The notes: generated by a model from the sequence alone, not told the origin. DNA of 48,606 nt from Gemmatimonadota bacterium (GCA_016194585.1 JACQBG010000004.1:1-48606); one strand, 5' to 3'; shown: positions 9,491 to 17,377, counted from the stretch's first letter. Translations and numbers: made by a program.

Positions 9491-10948
9491 ATGTCGTTGT
9501 GGACAAAGAAGCCGTTGGGCATCCTGATGCAGGAGGCGGGGGAGGAGGGCGAGCACACGCTCAAGCGGAGCCTGAGCGCGCTCAACCTGACCCTGCTCGG
9601 CATCGGCGCCATCATCGGCGCCGGCATCTTCGTGCTCACCGGCCAGGCCGCGGCGCAGTACGCCGGCCCGGCCATCGTCCTCTCGTTCGTGATCGCCGGC
9701 TTCGGCTGCCTGTTCGCCGGTCTGTGCTACGCCGAGTTCGCGTCGATGATCCCGATCGCCGGCTCCGCGTATACGTACGGCTACGCGACGCTCGGCGAAT
9801 TGCTCGCCTGGATCATCGGCTGGGACCTCATCCTCGAGTACCTCTTCGCCGCGTCGACCGTCTCCGTCGGCTGGAGCGGGTACTTCGTCGAGCTGATGAA
9901 GGAGATCGGCTTCGCGATCCCGGAGAAGTTCGCCGGCGCGCCGCTCAAGTGGGTCGAGGCGCACCGCGCCTTCGAGGCGACGGCGTCCGTCGTCAACCTC
10001 CCCGCGATGGTGCTGATCGCGCTGCTGACCGGGCTGCTCGTCGTCGGCATCCGCGAATCGGCGCGCTTCAACAACATCGCCGTGTTCATCAAGCTGGCGA
10101 TCGTCCTGCTCGTGATCGGCTTCGGGTTCATGTACGTGAACACGGCCAACTGGCATCCGTTCATCCCCGAGAACACCGGCACCTTCGGCCACTACGGCTG
10201 GACCGGCGTCGTGCGCGGTTCGGCGGTGGTGTTCTTCGCCTACATCGGGTTCGACGCGGTGAGTACCGCCGCGCAGGAGGCCAAGAACCCGCAGCGCGAC
10301 CTGCCGATCGGCATCCTCGCGTCGCTCGCCATCTGCACCGTGCTGTACATCCTGATGGCGCTCGTCATGACCGGCCTCGTGCCGTTCATGAAGCTCGACG
10401 TGCCGCACCCGGTGTTCGTCGCCATCGACGCGGCCGGCCCGGCGCTCAAGTGGCTCACCTACTTCATCAACATCGGCGCCATCGCCGGCCTCTCCTCGGT
10501 CGTGCTCGTGATGCTCATGGGCCAGCCGCGCATCTTCTTCGCGATGGCGCGCGACGGGCTGCTCCCGCCCGTGTTCGGCAAGGTGCACCCGAAGTTCCAG
10601 ACGCCGTGGCTCGCGACGATCATCACGGGCGGCTTCGCGATGATCTTCGGCGGCCTCTTCCCGATCGACATCCTCGGCGAGCTCGTCTCCATCGGCACGC
10701 TGCTGGCGTTCGTCATCGTCTGCGCGGGCGTGCTCGTGCTGCGCTACCGCAGTCCCGAGCTGCACCGTCCCTTCAAGACGCCGATGGTGCCGCTCGTGCC
10801 GATCCTCGGCATCGGCGTCTGCGGATTCATGATGTCGTTCCTGCCCAGCACCACCTGGCTGCGCCTCATCATCTGGATGGCGATCGGCCTCGCGATCTAC
10901 TTCTTCTACGGCCGGCATCACTCGCGGCTCGGACGCGCCGAAGCCTGA
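9491..10948 (+). CDS. APC-family amino acid permease
   Basis: 485 residues with about twelve hydrophobic spans. The N-terminal helix 1 motif is classic for the APC superfamily cationic amino acid transporter subgroup (IGAIIGAGIFVLTGQAAAQY). Other family marks are CYAEFASMIPIAGSAYTYGY, VVFFAYIGFDAVSTAAQEAK and QPRIFFAMARDGLLPP. It is an inner-membrane amino acid/polyamine permease; substrate not determinable. The ATG follows a plausible Shine-Dalgarno (TTGGAGAAT). It has its own intergenic regions on both sides, so it is probably monocistronic. Confidence 0.92.
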   Translation: MSLWTKKPLGILMQEAGEEGEHTLKRSLSALNLTLLGIGAIIGAGIFVLTGQAAAQYAGPAIVLSFVIAGFGCLFAGLCYAEFASMIPIAGSAYTYGYATLGELLAWIIGWDLILEYLFAASTVSVGWSGYFVELMKEIGFAIPEKFAGAPLKWVEAHRAFEATASVVNLPAMVLIALLTGLLVVGIRESARFNNIAVFIKLAIVLLVIGFGFMYVNTANWHPFIPENTGTFGHYGWTGVVRGSAVVFFAYIGFDAVSTAAQEAKNPQRDLPIGILASLAICTVLYILMALVMTGLVPFMKLDVPHPVFVAIDAAGPALKWLTYFINIGAIAGLSSVVLVMLMGQPRIFFAMARDGLLPPVFGKVHPKFQTPWLATIITGGFAMIFGGLFPIDILGELVSIGTLLAFVIVCAGVLVLRYRSPELHRPFKTPMVPLVPILGIGVCGFMMSFLPSTTWLRLIIWMAIGLAIYFFYGRHHSRLGRAEA

Positions 10949-10975
10949 TCGGCGACGTGCCCCCAGTGCGAGCAG

Positions 10976-10983
10976 TATCTTTC
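10976..10983 (+). promoter_or_regulatory. Putative -10 box TATCTTTC upstream of the DHH phosphoesterase gene
   Basis: TATCTTTC matches the recurrent TAnnTTTC box of this window. It lies 66 bases before the ATG at 11049, directly in front of the 15-bp hairpin. If used, the hairpin would form the very 5' end of the message. Confidence 0.4.
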
Positions 10984-11016
10984 GAGCGGCGCCCGGATCC
11001 TTCCGGGCGCCGCTCG
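10983..11016 (+). terminator. Perfect 15-bp hairpin with TCCT loop: terminator or 5' leader structure
   Basis: Arms 10983-10997 and 11002-11016 are perfect reverse complements with a four-base loop. It is 34 bases after the permease stop. There is no T-run after it. It may terminate the permease transcript, or, given the box at 10976, cap the 5' end of the following transcript. Confidence 0.65.
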
Positions 11017-11048
11017 ACGCATTCCCGCGCTTCGCGACGACGCACGCC

Positions 11049-12074
11049 ATGACGCCATCGAACACCCCCGACCCGATCCTCGTCCCCGAACACCGGCGGA
11101 CGGACATCCAGCGGCTCGCCGCGCAGCTCGCCGCCGGGCAGCGCGTCGCCCTCTCCACGCACATCAACGCCGACGGTGACGGCTGCGGCTCGGAGGCCGC
11201 GCTCGCCGCCCTGCTCGGCCAGATGGGGATCGCCGCCCACATCGTGAACCCCACGCCGTGGCCGCAGATGTTCCAGTACCTGCTCGACGACGGCTTCGCC
11301 GAACGGAGCGCCGAGGGGGCGCTCGCGCTCCGCGGCATCGACCGCCTGATCGTGCTCGACATCAGCGACGTGCGCCGCCTCGGCGCGCTCGCCGACGCCG
11401 TGCGCGCGCTCCCCGTGCCCGCGCTCGTCATCGACCACCACCTGCCCGGCGAGGAGCCGCCCGGCACGGTGCACGTCTCCGACACCGCCGCCTGCGCCAC
11501 CGGCGAACTCGTCTTCGACGTCGCCGAGACGCTCGGCCTGCAGATCACGCCGGCCATCGCCACGGCCCTCTACACGGCGATCCTCACCGACACCGGCGGC
11601 TTCCGCTTCAGCAACACCTCCCCGCGCTGCCACGCCATCGCCGCGCGGCTCCTCGCCGCGGGCGTCGATCCCGAGGCGATGTACAAGCGCATCTACGCCT
11701 CGGTGCCGCGCGGGCGCCTGCAGCTGCTGCGCGACGCGCTCGATTCGCTCGACGTCGACGCCGACAACGGCATCGCCTGGGTCACGATCGCCGCGGGCGC
11801 GCTCGAGCGGTACGACGTGACCGGCGAGGACCTCGACGGCATCGCCGAATATCCGCGCTCGATCGCCGGCGTGCGCCTCGCGCTGCTCTTCCGCGACCTC
11901 GGCCACGCGCGCGTGAAGATCTCGTTCCGCTCCGTGCGCGGCGTCGACTGCAACGCCCTCGCGAAGCGGTTCGGCGGCGGGGGGCACGCCCGGGCCTCGG
12001 GCGCGATGGTCGCGGGGAGCGTCGAGAGCGTGCGCGACCAGGTGATCGCCGCCGCCCGGGAGATGCTCGCGTAG
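11049..12074 (+). CDS. nrnA: DHH/DHHA1 phosphoesterase, NrnA-type oligoribonuclease / pAp phosphatase
   Basis: 341 residues. The DHH domain carries STHINADGDGCGSEAAL (HxxxDxD metal site), LIVLDISD, VIDHHLPGE (DHH) and TDTGGFRFSNTS. The C-terminal DHHA1 domain ends with GGGGHARASGAMVAG. This arrangement and length are those of NrnA/RecJ-like enzymes that degrade nanoRNA and dephosphorylate 3'-phosphoadenosine 5'-phosphate with Mn ions. Cyclic dinucleotide phosphodiesterases of the same family (without sensor domains) are a possible alternative substrate class. An in-frame ATG start at 11049 agrees with the family. Confidence 0.88.
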   Translation: MTPSNTPDPILVPEHRRTDIQRLAAQLAAGQRVALSTHINADGDGCGSEAALAALLGQMGIAAHIVNPTPWPQMFQYLLDDGFAERSAEGALALRGIDRLIVLDISDVRRLGALADAVRALPVPALVIDHHLPGEEPPGTVHVSDTAACATGELVFDVAETLGLQITPAIATALYTAILTDTGGFRFSNTSPRCHAIAARLLAAGVDPEAMYKRIYASVPRGRLQLLRDALDSLDVDADNGIAWVTIAAGALERYDVTGEDLDGIAEYPRSIAGVRLALLFRDLGHARVKISFRSVRGVDCNALAKRFGGGGHARASGAMVAGSVESVRDQVIAAAREMLA

Positions 12075-12103
12075 CCCGGCGTCGTTTCGGGGCCTCGCCC
12101 TGC

Positions 12104-12111
12104 TAGATTCC
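12104..12111 (+). promoter_or_regulatory. Putative -10 box TAGATTCC of mrp
   Basis: TAGATT ends exactly six bases before the ATG at 12116, the spacing expected if transcription starts at the A of the start codon. There is no Shine-Dalgarno sequence between it and the start. Confidence 0.5.
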
Positions 12112-12115
12112 CTGC

Positions 12116-13225
12116 ATGACCGACACTCTCACCGCGCGCATCGACGGCGCGCTGCAGCACATCGTGAATCCGCGCACCGGCCAGGACGTGGTCTCCTCCG
12201 GCCAGGCACGTGACGTCGCCACGACCACCGACGGCAAGGTGCGTCTCACGCTCCTCCTCGCCGCAAACGACGATGCCACCCTCGCCCGCGCCGTCCGCCA
12301 GGCCGTCGAACGCGTCGACGGCGTGACCGACGTGCGCGTCGACGTGAAGGACGCCGGCGAGCCCGCGGCTCCGCCGGCGCCGCCTGCCGCGAACGCCGGC
12401 GCGCCTCCGAAGCGCTCCGCGCTCCCGGTGATGGATGCCGCGCCGCAGGCGGCGCGCCCCTCCGCCCCGACCCCCGTGCTCTATCCGAACCTCGGCCGCA
12501 TCATCGCCGTGAGCTCCGGCAAGGGCGGGGTCGGCAAGAGCACGACGACGGTGAACCTCGCCGTCGCGCTCGCGCAGATGGGGAAGAAGGTGGGACTCAT
12601 GGACGCCGACATCTACGGCCCCAACATCCCGCGCATGATGGGCGTCGACGCGCCACCCCCCGTCGACGGCGAGAAGATCATCCCGCTCGAGGCCCACGGC
12701 GTGAAGCTCATGTCGCTCGGCTTCCTCATCGAGCGCGACCAGCCCGCCATCTGGCGCGGCCCGATCGTGATGAAGATCATCACGCAGTTCCTCCGCGACG
12801 TCGCGTGGGGGAAGCTCGACTACTTCCTCGTCGACATGCCGCCCGGCACCGGCGACGCCCAGCTCTCGCTCGTGCAGGCCACGCAGGTCTCGGGCGCCAT
12901 CATCGTCACGACGCCGCAGGAAGTCGCCGTGGGCGACGCGCTGCGCGGCGCGAAGATGTTCCAGCGCGTCGGCGTCCCCGTGCTCGGCGTCGTCGAGAAC
13001 ATGAGCTACTTCGAGAGCCCCGAGACCGGCAAGCCGATGGCGATCTTCGGCACCGGCGGCGGCAAGCGTCTCGCCGACGAACTCGAGGTGCCCCTCCTCG
13101 GCGAGGTGCCGCTCTATCCCCCGGTGCTCGAGGGGGGCGACAGTGGCGTGCCGATCGTCGTCGCAGCGCCGGAGACGACCGCGGCGCGCAAGTTCGTCGA
13201 GATCGCGAAGCGGCTCGACGCGTAG
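12116..13225 (+). CDS. mrp: Mrp/NBP35-family P-loop ATPase lacking cysteines
   Basis: 369 residues. An N-terminal MIP18/DUF59-type domain (about 5-80) joins through a Pro/Ala linker to a deviant Walker A ATPase (SSGKGGVGKSTTTVNLA, about 137-153). Family motifs include MDADIYGPNIPRMMG, PAIWRGPIVMKIITQFL and LVDMPPGTGDAQLSL. Most Mrp/ApbC proteins carry and deliver Fe-S clusters through a C-terminal CxxC. Here the corresponding segment reads ENMSYFESPETGKPMAIFG with no Cys, and I find no cysteine anywhere in the protein. Fe-S carriage by the usual ligands is therefore not possible, though related CxxC-less Mrp proteins are known. A box TAGATT directly before the ATG and a hairpin after the gene suggest a single-gene transcript. 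Confidence 0.9.
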   Translation: MTDTLTARIDGALQHIVNPRTGQDVVSSGQARDVATTTDGKVRLTLLLAANDDATLARAVRQAVERVDGVTDVRVDVKDAGEPAAPPAPPAANAGAPPKRSALPVMDAAPQAARPSAPTPVLYPNLGRIIAVSSGKGGVGKSTTTVNLAVALAQMGKKVGLMDADIYGPNIPRMMGVDAPPPVDGEKIIPLEAHGVKLMSLGFLIERDQPAIWRGPIVMKIITQFLRDVAWGKLDYFLVDMPPGTGDAQLSLVQATQVSGAIIVTTPQEVAVGDALRGAKMFQRVGVPVLGVVENMSYFESPETGKPMAIFGTGGGKRLADELEVPLLGEVPLYPPVLEGGDSGVPIVVAAPETTAARKFVEIAKRLDA

Positions 13226-13235
13226 AGGAACCGAC

Positions 13236-13256
13236 GCGGGGCGCGCCGCGCCCCGC
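13236..13256 (+). terminator. GC hairpin terminator candidate after mrp
   Basis: Arms 13236-13243 and 13249-13256 pair over eight bases with a five-base loop, ten bases after the mrp stop. No T-run follows. It sits just upstream of the next promoter box. Confidence 0.5.
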
Positions 13257-13271
13257 CGCGCGAGGGCGGGG

Positions 13272-13279
13272 TATACTCC
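13272..13279 (+). promoter_or_regulatory. Putative -10 box TATACTCC before the SAM hydrolase gene
   Basis: TATACT at 13272-13277 ends five bases before the ATG at 13283. A GGCGGGG just upstream is too far from the ATG to be a normal Shine-Dalgarno. The placement suggests a leaderless transcript. Confidence 0.5.
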
Positions 13280-13282
13280 AGC

Positions 13283-14032
13283 ATGGCCGCGCCGACGATC
13301 ACCCTGCTCACCGACTTCGGCACCGCCGACGGCTACGTCGCGGAGTTGAAGGGGGTGCTCGTCTCGCTCGCGCCGGAGGCACGTCTCGTCGACGCGACGC
13401 ACGAGATCCCGCCGCAGGACGTCGAATCCGCCCGCCTCACCCTCGCCCGCTACTGGCGGCGCTTCCCTGCGGGGACGGTGCACCTCGCCGTCGTCGACCC
13501 CGGCGTGGGGTCGGCGCGCGCCGCGCTCGCCGTCGAGAGCGACGGCCGATTCCTCGTCGGCCCGGACAACGGGCTGCTCTCACCGGCGCTGCTCATCCCG
13601 GGCGTCCGCGTCGTGCAGTTGCCGATGCCCTCGTCGGCGTCGCGCACGTTCCATGGGCGCGACGTGTTCGCGCCCGCGGCGGCCGCGCTCGCCACGGGGA
13701 GTTCCCTCGCCGAGCTGGGTTCCCCCTTCGACGGTCCCGTCGTGCGGCGCACGGCGCCCGTTCGGCAGCGCCCCGACGGCTCCGCGGAGGGCGAGGTGCT
13801 CGCCGTCGACCGGTTCGGGAACGCGATCACCAACCTCATCGCCCGCTCCGGCACCTACGAAGTCGGCGGCCGGTACGTGCGTCTCGTGCGCGCGTACGCC
13901 GACGCCACCGATGGCGAGCCGGTCGCCCTCGCCGGCTCGAGCGGGTTGGTGGAGATCGCCGTGCGCGACGGGAACGCCGCCGCACGGCTGGCGCTCACGC
14001 GGGGGATGCCGGTGGTGCACCACCCCGCCTGA
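13283..14032 (+). CDS. SAM hydrolase / SAM hydroxide adenosyltransferase family protein (DUF62)
   Basis: 249 residues. N-terminal ITLLTDFGTADGYVAELKG is the family signature. VVDPGVGSARAALAV supplies the catalytic Asp and Arg, and TFHGRDVFAPAAA the His of the Asp-Arg-His triad that activates water. FLVGPDNGLLSPAL and VLAVDRFGNAITNLI complete the fold of the fluorinase/chlorinase superfamily. Members with this triad hydrolyse S-adenosylmethionine to adenosine and methionine; halide use requires a different loop. The physiological purpose of the family is poorly understood. It is the last plus-strand gene before a convergent minus-strand unit. Confidence 0.88.
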   Translation: MAAPTITLLTDFGTADGYVAELKGVLVSLAPEARLVDATHEIPPQDVESARLTLARYWRRFPAGTVHLAVVDPGVGSARAALAVESDGRFLVGPDNGLLSPALLIPGVRVVQLPMPSSASRTFHGRDVFAPAAAALATGSSLAELGSPFDGPVVRRTAPVRQRPDGSAEGEVLAVDRFGNAITNLIARSGTYEVGGRYVRLVRAYADATDGEPVALAGSSGLVEIAVRDGNAAARLALTRGMPVVHHPA

Positions 14033-14044
14033 CGAGCGGCGGGG
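14023..14044. terminator. Short bidirectional hairpin between convergent genes
   Basis: CCCCGCC at 14023-14029 and GGCGGGG at 14038-14044 pair with an eight-base loop spanning the stop codon of the SAM hydrolase gene. The minus-strand gene ends at 14054. It could end transcripts from both sides. Confidence 0.4.
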
Positions 14045-14053
14045 CGGGGGGCA

Positions 14054-14893
14054 TCACTCCGCGGTGCGCCGGAGCGAGAACCCGCCGACGAACGCGCGAA
14101 GCCGCACGCGGACGTGGCGCGTCGCCTTCTCGTAGCCGACGCTGTACCAGCCGTCGCCGCGCTTCGTGAGTCCGGAGTCCGACAGGTCGCCGAGGAAGGT
14201 CTTCGCGTCGACGAACACGCCGACGTCAGGCGACGCACGCACCGTCAGGTCGCCGAGCGCCACGCTCGCCGAGATGTCGACGTCGTTCGCCAGGGGACCG
14301 GTGAAGTCGAGATCGATCGAACCGACGCCGACGTTCGCGGTCACGCGATCCGCCCCGGCGTTGGCGCCGTGCACCAGCTTGAGCTGCGCCGCGCCGGCCT
14401 CGAGCGTCATCGCGCGCATCGCCGCGAGGTTCGGCGCGTCGAAGCGCACCGTCACGTCGGCCGCCCCGGTCTTCACCGAGAGGTCGGTGAGGCGGAGTCC
14501 GCCCAACTGCGCCTGGGCCTCGACGGCCCCCACTTCGAGCGTGAGGTCCATCGGCACGCGCGACGAGAGCGTCGCCGCCATCTCGCCCGCATCCTGCTCC
14601 CCGCGGTGCCAGCTCATGTGATGCGAGCGGACGCCGAGCGAGAGGGCGTGGGCGGCGCTGTCGAAACGGCTCAGCGGGTCGCTGCGATCGGCGTCGTAGC
14701 GCAGGTGCAGGGTGTAGAGCGCGCCGGCGTCGGCGGGGCGGACGTCGAGCTTGCCGGCCGCATATTCGAGGTTCACCCGGAGCGGCGTCGTGTCGCGCAA
14801 CTGGCGCGTCGCGTCGAGCGTGCGCCACCGCTGCGCCGCCGCGGGGAGCGCCGTGACGGCGAGCGACGCGGCGAGGAGCAGCGCGCGCTTCAC
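14054..14893 (-). CDS. Exported DUF4097-like beta-sheet protein
   Basis: 279 residues from a GTG that overlaps the upstream stop (GTGA). Signal peptide: VKRALLLAASLAVTALPAAA then QRW. The rest is a repetitive beta structure of the DUF4097/toast-rack type, with short alternating strands such as LRVNLEYAAGKLDVRPADAG, LTLEVGAVEAQAQLGGLRLT, GAADVTVRF and VGVGSIDLDFTG. Such proteins are commonly encoded beside ECF sigma and anti-sigma genes and are thought to act at the envelope. It is the distal gene of the sigma operon. No enzymatic residues are visible. Confidence 0.72.
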   Translation of the reverse strand: MKRALLLAASLAVTALPAAAQRWRTLDATRQLRDTTPLRVNLEYAAGKLDVRPADAGALYTLHLRYDADRSDPLSRFDSAAHALSLGVRSHHMSWHRGEQDAGEMAATLSSRVPMDLTLEVGAVEAQAQLGGLRLTDLSVKTGAADVTVRFDAPNLAAMRAMTLEAGAAQLKLVHGANAGADRVTANVGVGSIDLDFTGPLANDVDISASVALGDLTVRASPDVGVFVDAKTFLGDLSDSGLTKRGDGWYSVGYEKATRHVRVRLRAFVGGFSLRRTAE

Positions 14894-16008
14894 TTGCGCA
14901 CCGGCGTGCTGTAGGACGCGCCTGGCCGGCGCGCCGCGACCACTCCCGCGACCGGCGTCGGCGTCTGCCAGCTCGCCGCGTTCATCGCCTTCGCGGCGGC
15001 CGGCGCCACGCGGCGGCGCACGCCGCCGCGCGAGACGAGCGCCGCGCCCAGTCCGGCCGTCGCCGCGACCCACGTGATCGCTACGGCGATCGTGCGCATG
15101 ATGAGATGCGCCATCGGCGACCACGCCAACGACGCCGCGAGGAACCAGGGGGCCATCAGCACGATCACCCCGACGACGAGCGCGCGCAGCGACGCCGCTC
15201 GCCGCTCGCGATCGCTCGCGCCCACGGGGCTGCCCGTCGAGCGGCCGATGATGCGGGCGACGGCGAGGAAGCCCAGCGTGAGGAGCCCCGCCACGACGAT
15301 CGCGTACACGACGATCGCGAATGGGATCAGCAGGATGCCGAGGATGGTGAGCGCGAGCGCCGTGCAGAGCACCGTCACCACGGGGACGATGGCGAGCTGG
15401 CCGGCCAGCCCCACGGCGAGGGCGCGGCCCACCCCCTGCTCGAGCGCGTCGGTCACCGCGTCGAGATTGCTCGACGCCACCACCAGCACGCCGATGCCGA
15501 CGATGAGGAGCACCGCGAGCCACGCGCCGGCGAAGGTGAGCGAGCGCGCCACCCGTCCCGCCGTCGGCGTGGCGGCGTCGCCGGCGGCGGTGCGCGCCAG
15601 GTCGCCATCGAGCGCGCGGACGTCGCCCCCCACCGTGCCTCCCTCGAGGCGCACCTTGCCGACGAGCGCGATCGCGTTGCCGCGCACCACGCCGCCCTCG
15701 GCGACGACGACGTCGCCATGCCACGAGACCGCGTCGCCGTCGACGATGCCGTGGACGACGAGGTCGCCGTTCGCCACCGCCACCGGACCGGCCACCGAAC
15801 TCCCCTTGGTGATGTCGCGGTTGCCGATCGTGAACCGGTCGGCGTCGGGGATCGAGGCCACGTCACCCGACGCGCGCAGCGCGTCGAGCGCCTTGGCGAG
15901 AGCGGCGCGCGTGGCGTCGTCCTGGGCGCGCAGCGGCGCGAACGGAAGCGCCGTGAGCGCGGCGGCCACGCAGGCAAGGCGTGCGGCACGCGCGAAGAGA
16001 GTGCGCAT
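14890..16008 (-). CDS. Membrane protein with exported bactofilin-like domain and several transmembrane helices
   Basis: 372 residues. Signal peptide MRTLFARAARLACVAAALTA. Residues about 50-140 are a short right-handed repeat of the polymer-forming (bactofilin/CcmA) type: VAVANGDLVVHGIVDGDAVS, GDVVVAEGGVVRGNAIALVG, KVRLEGGTVGGDVRALDGDL. Four or five hydrophobic spans follow (LTFAGAWLAVLLIVGIGVLV, LAIVPVVTVLCTALALTILG, FAIVVYAIVVAGLLTLGFLA, VVGVIVLMAPWFLAASLAW, AVAITWVAATAGLGAAL). The ATG at 16008 follows the anti-sigma stop by five bases; a GTG at 16017 overlapping that stop is an alternative. It probably forms an envelope module with the sigma factor pair. Function is inferred only. Confidence 0.72.
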   Translation of the reverse strand: MRTLFARAARLACVAAALTALPFAPLRAQDDATRAALAKALDALRASGDVASIPDADRFTIGNRDITKGSSVAGPVAVANGDLVVHGIVDGDAVSWHGDVVVAEGGVVRGNAIALVGKVRLEGGTVGGDVRALDGDLARTAAGDAATPTAGRVARSLTFAGAWLAVLLIVGIGVLVVASSNLDAVTDALEQGVGRALAVGLAGQLAIVPVVTVLCTALALTILGILLIPFAIVVYAIVVAGLLTLGFLAVARIIGRSTGSPVGASDRERRAASLRALVVGVIVLMAPWFLAASLAWSPMAHLIMRTIAVAITWVAATAGLGAALVSRGGVRRRVAPAAAKAMNAASWQTPTPVAGVVAARRPGASYSTPVRK

Positions 16009-16013
16009 GGGCG

Positions 16014-16604
16014 TCACTCCCGCGCGCGGCGCGAGGCCGAGGCGAGCGAACGCAGTCCCAGCGTCGCGCCGCCGATGCCCGCGAGCAGCACCATGCCGCC
16101 CATCGCGAGCCCCGTCATCCCGCCTGAACGGAGCACCTCGAGCGCGGACTGGCCGAACGCCTGGTCGATGAGCGCGCCGATTCCGCCGAGGAGCGCGGCG
16201 CGGGCGCGATCGGCGCCCTGATGGAAGAGGTAGAACGCGACGTCGGCGCGCACGGCGAGCCACATCACGCTCGCCGACATCGCGGTGGCGGCGGTGAGCG
16301 CCGTGGCGCCCATCACCACCCGCATCGGCCGCGACTTCGGGACGAGCCGCGTCGCGGCGTCGAGGAGCGCGACGTGCCACGGCTCGACGATCTGCACCTG
16401 CGCGAGCACCGCGTCGGTGAACTTCGCCGAGGGGGCGAAGTGCGGGAGCCGATCGAGGGCGTCGACGACCAGCCGCGCGTCGTCGAGCTTGGCGGCGCAC
16501 TCGGCGCAGCCCTCGACGTGCGCGCGCAGCGGCGCAACGCCGAAACCGACCTCGCCGTCGAGCAGCAGGTCGATCTCGTTCGGAAGCAGGTGGCGATGTT
16601 GCAT
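16014..16604 (-). CDS. Zinc-finger anti-sigma factor (membrane)
   Basis: 196 residues. The zf-HC2 anti-sigma signature is near the N-terminus (LRAHVEGCAECAAKLDDA: HxxxCxxC, about 27-34). Two hydrophobic spans follow (MRVVMGATALTAATAMSASV and GGMTGLAMGGMVLLAGIGGA). Such proteins hold an ECF sigma factor at the membrane until a signal releases it. The ATG has a good Shine-Dalgarno (AGGAG eight bases upstream). It lies directly downstream of the sigma gene, separated by a 170-base gap with a C-rich (template G-rich) tract. Confidence 0.82.
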   Translation of the reverse strand: MQHRHLLPNEIDLLLDGEVGFGVAPLRAHVEGCAECAAKLDDARLVVDALDRLPHFAPSAKFTDAVLAQVQIVEPWHVALLDAATRLVPKSRPMRVVMGATALTAATAMSASVMWLAVRADVAFYLFHQGADRARAALLGGIGALIDQAFGQSALEVLRSGGMTGLAMGGMVLLAGIGGATLGLRSLASASRRARE

Positions 16605-16697
16605 GGGTTCTCCTGAGCAGACTACGGGAGGGTGGGGGACCCGGTTTCAGACAGCTTTGCCGATAGGTCGTTGTGGTGCCGATACATCGGACGTTCA

Positions 16698-16730
16698 GGG
16701 GGAGGGGGAGGGAAAGGGGGAGGGGGAGGG
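16698..16730 (+). repeat. G-quadruplex-prone tract: duplicated 15-mer of G-runs
   Basis: GGGGGAGGGGGAGGG occurs twice (16698-16712 and 16716-16730), separated by AAA, giving six G-runs in 33 bases. The G-rich strand is the template strand for the sigma/anti-sigma transcript, whose RNA would be C-rich here. A further G-rich patch lies at about 16625-16640. The tract is in the gap between the sigma stop and the anti-sigma start. Confidence 0.8.
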
Positions 16731-16746
16731 TGCCTCCGCGCGTTTC

Positions 16747-16759
16747 GTAACCCTGTTAC
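16747..16759. promoter_or_regulatory. Small palindrome GTAAC-N3-GTTAC after the sigma gene
   Basis: GTAAC and GTTAC flank three bases, 16-28 bases beyond the sigma stop codon. It could be a protein-binding site or a weak hairpin. An ECF-type -35 element for the anti-sigma gene is another reading. Weak evidence only. Confidence 0.3.
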
Positions 16760-16774
16760 CGGTTTCTGTTCGGG

Positions 16775-17377
16775 TCACTCGCGGAGGTGCTCCAGGGCGT
16801 CGCGTAACTGATGGCGGGCGCGGTGGATGTAGGTCTTCACCGTCCCCAGGGGGAGGTCGAGCGTCGCGGCGATCTCCTCGTAGCTGCGCCCCTCGACGTG
16901 CCGCAGGAGGATGCAGGAGCGGTATTCGGGGCGGAGCTGCGCGATCGCGCGCTCGATGGCCGAGCCGAGTTCCTTCGCTTCCATGCGGTCGAGGGGGGAC
17001 TCGTCCTGCGAGCTGACGTCGAACGACGTGGCCTCGACGTCGGCGGCCGTCTGGGCGTGCGGGGAGCCGTCCATAGAGACCGTGTCGAGCTGGCGTCGCC
17101 GGAGGAAGTCGATGGCGACGTTGTTCGCGATCTTGAACAGCCAGCTCGAGAACTTGAACTCGGGCCGGTACTTGTCCAGGTGGTTGAGGACCTTGATGAA
17201 GGCGTCCTGCGCGAGGTCCTCGGTCGTCGCGGTGTCGCGCACCATCCGGAAGATGAGCGAGAACACCGGTCGCTCATAGCGGCGCACGAGTTCGCGGAAC
17301 GCGTCTTCCCGGCCACGCTGGGCCAGGGCGACGACATCGGCGTCTGGGAGGTTCGAAAGGTCGAGGAGTGCGCTCAC
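16775..17377 (-). CDS. ECF-type RNA polymerase sigma factor
   Basis: 200 residues from the GTG chosen at 17377. Region 2 is clear: DAFRELVRRYERPVFSLIFR, then ATTEDLAQDAFIKVLNHL and SSWLFKIANNVAIDFLRRR. Region 4 has LRPEYRSCILLRHVEGRSYE, EIAATLDLPLGTVKTYIHRA. It resembles the RpoE/SigW type. An in-frame TTG at 17416 would add 13 residues but lies only 12 bases from the divergent ubiE start, which leaves no room for promoters outside the coding sequence; the GTG is preferred, without a clear Shine-Dalgarno. It is followed by its likely anti-sigma factor, as expected for this class. Confidence 0.88.
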   Translation of the reverse strand: MSALLDLSNLPDADVVALAQRGREDAFRELVRRYERPVFSLIFRMVRDTATTEDLAQDAFIKVLNHLDKYRPEFKFSSWLFKIANNVAIDFLRRRQLDTVSMDGSPHAQTAADVEATSFDVSSQDESPLDRMEAKELGSAIERAIAQLRPEYRSCILLRHVEGRSYEEIAATLDLPLGTVKTYIHRARHQLRDALEHLRE

